Shown here: one piece after another, positions 61,039-64,000 of the stretch | Numbering within the stretch: position 1 is the stretch's first letter | How the letters are laid out: every line of letters starts with the position of its first letter | NCBI RefSeq assembly: GCF_003417065.2 | Contig: NZ_QVLT01000021.1 | Coordinates: 1-64,000 of the forward strand | DNA from: Hymenobacter lapidiphilus | GTDB lineage: Bacteria > Bacteroidota > Bacteroidia > Cytophagales > Hymenobacteraceae | Direction of reading: 5' to 3' | DNA length: 64,000 bases | Position numbers and translations under genes: made by a program | The notes under the pieces: generated by a model | Told to the model about the DNA's origin: nothing | The model's database searches: none | The model's input: the letters and a program-made list of their open reading frames with translations, nothing else

Positions 61039-61860
61039 TTAGTGCTGTGGCAAGTGCGGGAAGTTGGCCCGTACCATTCCGGCATACTCGGCCGGGTCTA
61101 GGGCGGCTTCCTGCCATATCTGCCGGGCCTCTGCGGCGGCTTCTTTTCCCTCTGCTACTGAAAGGCCTAATTCTGTCAGGAACTCCTGTTCTCGTTCCTC
61201 AAGAGGCGCCATAAACTTCAGCGCGCCCACTATCCGCGCGTAAAACAACTCTTTCAGGCGGTCTAATCGGCTCTTTATTAAATCGGGCCGATCGAGGCCA
61301 AAAGCCTGGATGCTGGCTTCCCCCCGATCATCCAAGGCCTTGATGGCATCCTGCACGAAGGTTATGTGTAGCGCAGGATTATCGAGCGCGGGATGTAGCA
61401 GCAGCGCTTGTTCCCGGTTCAGCGCTTCGGTATGCATGAGGGCCCGGGTGGCAGGGTCGCGTAGAGGGAAGTAATTGCCTTTGTATTCCTGGTTGCAGAG
61501 CTGACAGGAGAAGAGCAGGTTGGTCCACTCGTAGGCTAGCCAATAGTAGCCAGGTTTAGATAACGGGCCTCTCCAATCCTGCTGATACCCCGCTTTGGGC
61601 CGGAAGTGCTCTACGTCGCCGTAGCTTGTGGCAGTGAACAGCGATTCGCAGTAGCAACACTTTTTATGCTGGTCGAGGCGCAGTTGCTCCTTCACCGTCG
61701 CATCGTTGTAAATCCCATCGCGCGACTTCAGGCGCGTGTTCTCGGGAGCCCGACAAGCCGCAGGATCGGCAGTATAGAGCTGCTCCAGCTGCCGCAGGTG
61801 CCGGGTGCCGCGCCGACCAAGAATGGCCGGTTCGGTCGCGCTTTTAGTTACCTGAATCAT
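61039..61860 (-). CDS. ptuB: HNH endonuclease, PtuB-like subunit of a Septu-type defence system
   Basis: 273 aa. The zinc-ribbon HNH fold is clear: C68-x-x-C71 in KCCYCES, D82-V-E84-H85-F in GDVEHFRPK, WLAYEWTNLLFSCQLCN with C119 and C122, N123, then KGNYFPL. This is the layout of the TIGR02646/PtuB group. It starts six bases after the ATPase stop codon, so both are one transcript. In Septu systems the ATPase complex holds PtuB and releases or activates its nuclease on phage infection. No reverse transcriptase is adjacent, so this is not a PtuAB-type retron. Base composition is only slightly lower in GC than the surroundings. Confidence 0.85.
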   Translation of the reverse strand: MIQVTKSATEPAILGRRGTRHLRQLEQLYTADPAACRAPENTRLKSRDGIYNDATVKEQLRLDQHKKCCYCESLFTATSYGDVEHFRPKAGYQQDWRGPLSKPGYYWLAYEWTNLLFSCQLCNQEYKGNYFPLRDPATRALMHTEALNREQALLLHPALDNPALHITFVQDAIKALDDRGEASIQAFGLDRPDLIKSRLDRLKELFYARIVGALKFMAPLEEREQEFLTELGLSVAEGKEAAAEARQIWQEAALDPAEYAGMVRANFPHLPQH

Positions 61861-61866
61861 ATGCGG

Positions 61867-63213
61867 CTAGTGCAGCAAGTCATCTTCTTTCAGGTTGCGG
61901 GCCAGCCGGGCCAGCAGACTTTCCACCCGCCGCTCGGGGGCCGTATCGCCAATGGGAGCTTGCGCTACTTTGGCGTTCAGCTCGGCCAGCTGCTGCTTTT
62001 CGGCGGCCGTGAGGCGCTTTTTCAGAAGCAGCTTGTTACGCAGCGCCAAGTCATCCTCAGTCTGCCGCGAGAGAGTGGTCACGTCCTCGAACAGCTCACT
62101 ATTGAGAATCTGATCTACCCGCCATCCTTGCACATCAATCGGGTTCTGGCGCACGATGGTCTGGTCGCCTTCCCGTTGCAGCAGCACCACGTTGGCCCCC
62201 TCGTCGCCGGCGGCCTGCACCACCAGGGGGCTATGGGCGGTGGCAATGAACTGGGTGTTCTTGAAGATGCCGCTCAGGAAGCCCAGCAGCTTGCGCTGCC
62301 AGCTCGGGTGCAGGTGCAAATCAATTTCATCAATGAGCACAATGGCCGGCTCTTCCAACGGATTCGGGCTATCGGGATAACGCAGGAACAGCTTGCTGGC
62401 AAAGTCCGTGAGCCATACGACAAGAGTTTGGTAGCCCAGGCTCATATCGCGCAAGCGCACCCAGCCGAAGTGAGTGAGAAGCTCTAGTTGTTGTTCATCT
62501 TTCTCATTACTCTTAATTTGAATATCGAATACTTCGGGCAATACAATTAGCAAGGCTTGCCGCACACGCTCTAGCTGCATTAAAGCGCTCTTAGCACCAT
62601 TTTTATTTACATAGGAACTAAGTGTCTTTTGCAGAAACCATTCTTCTGGATTAAGCAAATCAGCTCGGTCATTGAAAAGGCTAATACAATTATCATCCTC
62701 GCTATTATGCTGTGCTCCTATGTTTGTATCTCCTACTATTCTACCTGCACCGTATCCATAACAGATCAAACTTGAAGGGTTTTTTCCCCTAGTCATCATA
62801 CCAGCATTCCTATGCTTGCGCACTGTCATTTCTACTATGGCAATTTTTGAATCAGTATTTTCTTCTAATAACTTCTTTCCTTGTCCAATAATTGAGGTCA
62901 AAATAGCCGGACTTTCACTTCCATATCTGAATGGTTGCCAACCGTAATTAGCATAGCGCCATAAGGCTGGTAAAGCAGTATTGGTAGTCTGCTCACCACT
63001 AACAAACGGGCGCATTTCTGTAACCATTCCTGCCAATACTCTCAACACCGTCGTTTTCCCCACTCCATTATCCCCTAGAATAATTGTCCACCGTGCGGGG
63101 CGGCCGTCGGGGCGGGCGAAGGAAATTGGTTGTATCTCGCCGAAGCTGCGCACGTTTTCCAGGCTCAAGGAGAGGAAGTAGGCGGGCGGCGGGGTATGCG
63201 GGGTGGAAGGCAT
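61867..63213 (-). CDS. ptuA: AAA/ABC-type ATPase, PtuA-like subunit of a Septu-type defence system
   Basis: 448 aa. N-terminal beta strands SLSLENVRSFG, Walker A GDNGVGKT at 47-54, ABC-like signature MSLGYQT at 257-263, Walker B IVLIDEIDLHLHP from 291, and switch His327 in IATAHSPLVVQA. This is the compact SMC-like ATPase of the AAA15/PtuA group. The stretch coding residues about 52-241 (62490-63060) is about 36% GC by a hand count of four 60-base lines (62581-62760, 62821-62880), with A/T-ending codons, while both ends are GC-rich like the genome. That central part, between Walker A and signature, may be the trigger-sensing insert and appears to be of foreign origin. Own promoter at 63258. 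Confidence 0.87.
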   Translation of the reverse strand: MPSTPHTPPPAYFLSLSLENVRSFGEIQPISFARPDGRPARWTIILGDNGVGKTTVLRVLAGMVTEMRPFVSGEQTTNTALPALWRYANYGWQPFRYGSESPAILTSIIGQGKKLLEENTDSKIAIVEMTVRKHRNAGMMTRGKNPSSLICYGYGAGRIVGDTNIGAQHNSEDDNCISLFNDRADLLNPEEWFLQKTLSSYVNKNGAKSALMQLERVRQALLIVLPEVFDIQIKSNEKDEQQLELLTHFGWVRLRDMSLGYQTLVVWLTDFASKLFLRYPDSPNPLEEPAIVLIDEIDLHLHPSWQRKLLGFLSGIFKNTQFIATAHSPLVVQAAGDEGANVVLLQREGDQTIVRQNPIDVQGWRVDQILNSELFEDVTTLSRQTEDDLALRNKLLLKKRLTAAEKQQLAELNAKVAQAPIGDTAPERRVESLLARLARNLKEDDLLH

Positions 63214-63257
63214 GGCAACGGGAACAAGGGGTAGCAGCAGCTAGTAGCAGGCCGATC

Positions 63258-63285
63258 CAAAAGTAACAGACCCAACGGGAAACAA
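63258..63285 (-). promoter_or_regulatory. Two-part promoter of the Septu-like operon
   Basis: Minus strand: TTG (63285-63283), 17-base spacer, TACTTTTG (63265-63258), a full match to TTG-N(17-23)-TAnnTTTG. It begins six bases past the stop codon of the upstream gene, so the pair can be expressed independently; predicted leader about 40 bases. Confidence 0.65.
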
Positions 63286-63290
63286 TGTCC

Positions 63291-63883
63291 TTACTTTTCG
63301 CCCGCCAGCAGCGCCGCGTACTGGGCCTCGGTATCCACATCAACAGCTCCGGCCGGGAAAGTTACGGCGGCTACCAGCGCCGAATGCTGCCTGAGCAGTT
63401 GCCCGGCTCCGGCGGCAGCTGGTAGTTGCCGGAGCAGCGGCAGCGCCTCGGAGCCAAACAGCACCGGTACACCCAGCGTGTCGCCGTACTGGCAGGCTAC
63501 CATGGCGCGGCCGTGGTGTTCCGTGCTTCGGCCAACTGCTCCAATAACGCGGGCGTTACGTGGGGCTGGTCGCACAGCATCACCACGACATCCGTAAAGG
63601 ATACTCCCAGACTTTCGAGCGCGTGCAGGCCGCACTGGATGGATGCGCCCATGCCGGCCGGCCAGTTGGGGCAATGCTGCACCACGAGCGGCAAACCGGC
63701 CAACTCGGGCAACAGGGCCTCGTGCAGCGCGCCGGTAACCACCACCACCGGCGCGCCGGTCGCGGCGGCCACTGCGGTTTCGGCGGCCCGGCGCAGCAGT
63801 GTCCGGCCCTGGTACATCAGCAACTGCTTGGGTCGCCCCAGGCGCGAGGAGGCCCCGGCAGCCAGAAGCAGAATAGCGGGCAT
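63291..63883 (-). pseudogene. MobA/MocA-like nucleotidyltransferase, split by a one-base frameshift
   Basis: About 198 aa when repaired. Starts MPAILLLAAGASSRLGRPKQ, the LAAGxSxRxGxxK nucleotide-binding motif; then VVVVTGALHE, CPNWPAGMGASIQCGL and VVMLCDQPHVT. Members attach CMP or GMP to molybdopterin, or transfer nucleotides to sugars. The first frame stops at 63497-63499 after NTTAAPW; the other frame resumes with MVACQYGDTLGVPVLFG and runs to the end. One C is missing at about 63503/63504 (minus strand GCCATGG for GCCCATGG). No molybdoenzyme gene is in the window. Confidence 0.85.
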
Positions 63884-63903
63884 ACGATGGGAGTAATAGG
63901 ATG

Positions 63904-63999
63904 TAGGGGCGAAGCTAAGCCCCGCCCGCCGTTGGACAACTGTTCAAACGATAGTTCCACATGTCCCAAAAGGCAGGCGGGGACAAGCCCCGCCCCTAT
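63904..63999. repeat. GC-rich inverted repeat at the right window edge
   Basis: Left arm TAGGGGCGAAGCTAAGCCCC and right arm ending CAAGCCCCGCCCCTA, of the family at 8520, 48326 and 55210, less regular than those. The pairing may continue past the window. Confidence 0.7.
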
Positions 64000-64000
64000 A

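Noticed and set aside
61039..63213. PtuAB-type retron
   Set aside because: No reverse transcriptase gene and no msr/msd-like structure next to the pair; the upstream neighbour is a MobA-like gene.

Overview
The window looks like a chromosomal segment of a GC-rich member of the Bacteroidota, most likely a Hymenobacter-type Cytophagales. The reasons are a SusC/SusD pair behind an ECF sigma factor and a FecR anti-sigma factor, promoters of the Bacteroidota type (TAnnTTTG, sometimes with an upstream TTG), start codons without Shine-Dalgarno sequences, an SRP RNA with the Bacteroidota-like core, and the general gene content. The genus is an inference from gene content, not from a marker gene. There is no rRNA, CRISPR array or prophage. 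One tRNA (Leu, GAG) and one SRP RNA are present.

Layout. 1-190: end of a probable IS982-type insertion sequence running off the left edge. 0.3-6.4 kb: M48 protease, DegT-type aminotransferase, lipoprotein, glycosyltransferase, FtsE-like ATPase, fructose-6-phosphate aldolase. 6.5-10.9 kb: SRP RNA, guaA (frameshifted), DUF4153 membrane protein, tRNA-Leu. 11-13.2 kb: an iron group (Fet4-like permease, Dps, VIT1/CCC1 transporter). 13.2-22 kb: MOSC protein, HDAC-like deacetylase, J-domain protein, flavin monooxygenase, two alpha/beta hydrolases, EamA protein, two PAP2 phosphatases. 22-24.5 kb: unknown protein and pgi (frameshifted). 25-40 kb: sigma, FecR, SusC and SusD, then a TlpA-like oxidoreductase, DsbD, a cysteine synthase-like enzyme and an M16 protease. 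40-52.5 kb: mixed housekeeping genes including yebC and rluF. 52.6-55.2 kb: bioB, a small gene and bioF (frameshifted). 55.3-61 kb: orphan HsdR_N nuclease domain, AMP nucleosidase, amidohydrolase, DinB, UMF1-type transporter. 61-63.9 kb: a two-gene Septu-like defence system (HNH nuclease plus AAA ATPase) and a MobA-like nucleotidyltransferase (frameshifted).

The most interesting locus is the Septu-like pair. It has its own two-part promoter just after the upstream gene's stop codon. The ATPase gene is mosaic: residues about 52-241, between the Walker A and ABC-signature motifs, are encoded by DNA of about 36% GC (hand count of sample lines), while both ends of the same gene are GC-rich like the genome.

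Two further window-wide patterns stand out. First, about fifteen long intergenic inverted repeats fall into several sequence families; two carry the same ends as the left-edge IS and look like MITEs. Second, several genes have a -7 promoter box so close to the ATG that, calibrated on the SRP RNA 5' end, their mRNAs should be leaderless. Four conserved genes are each split by a single-base indel in a short C run; these look like sequencing errors rather than biology.
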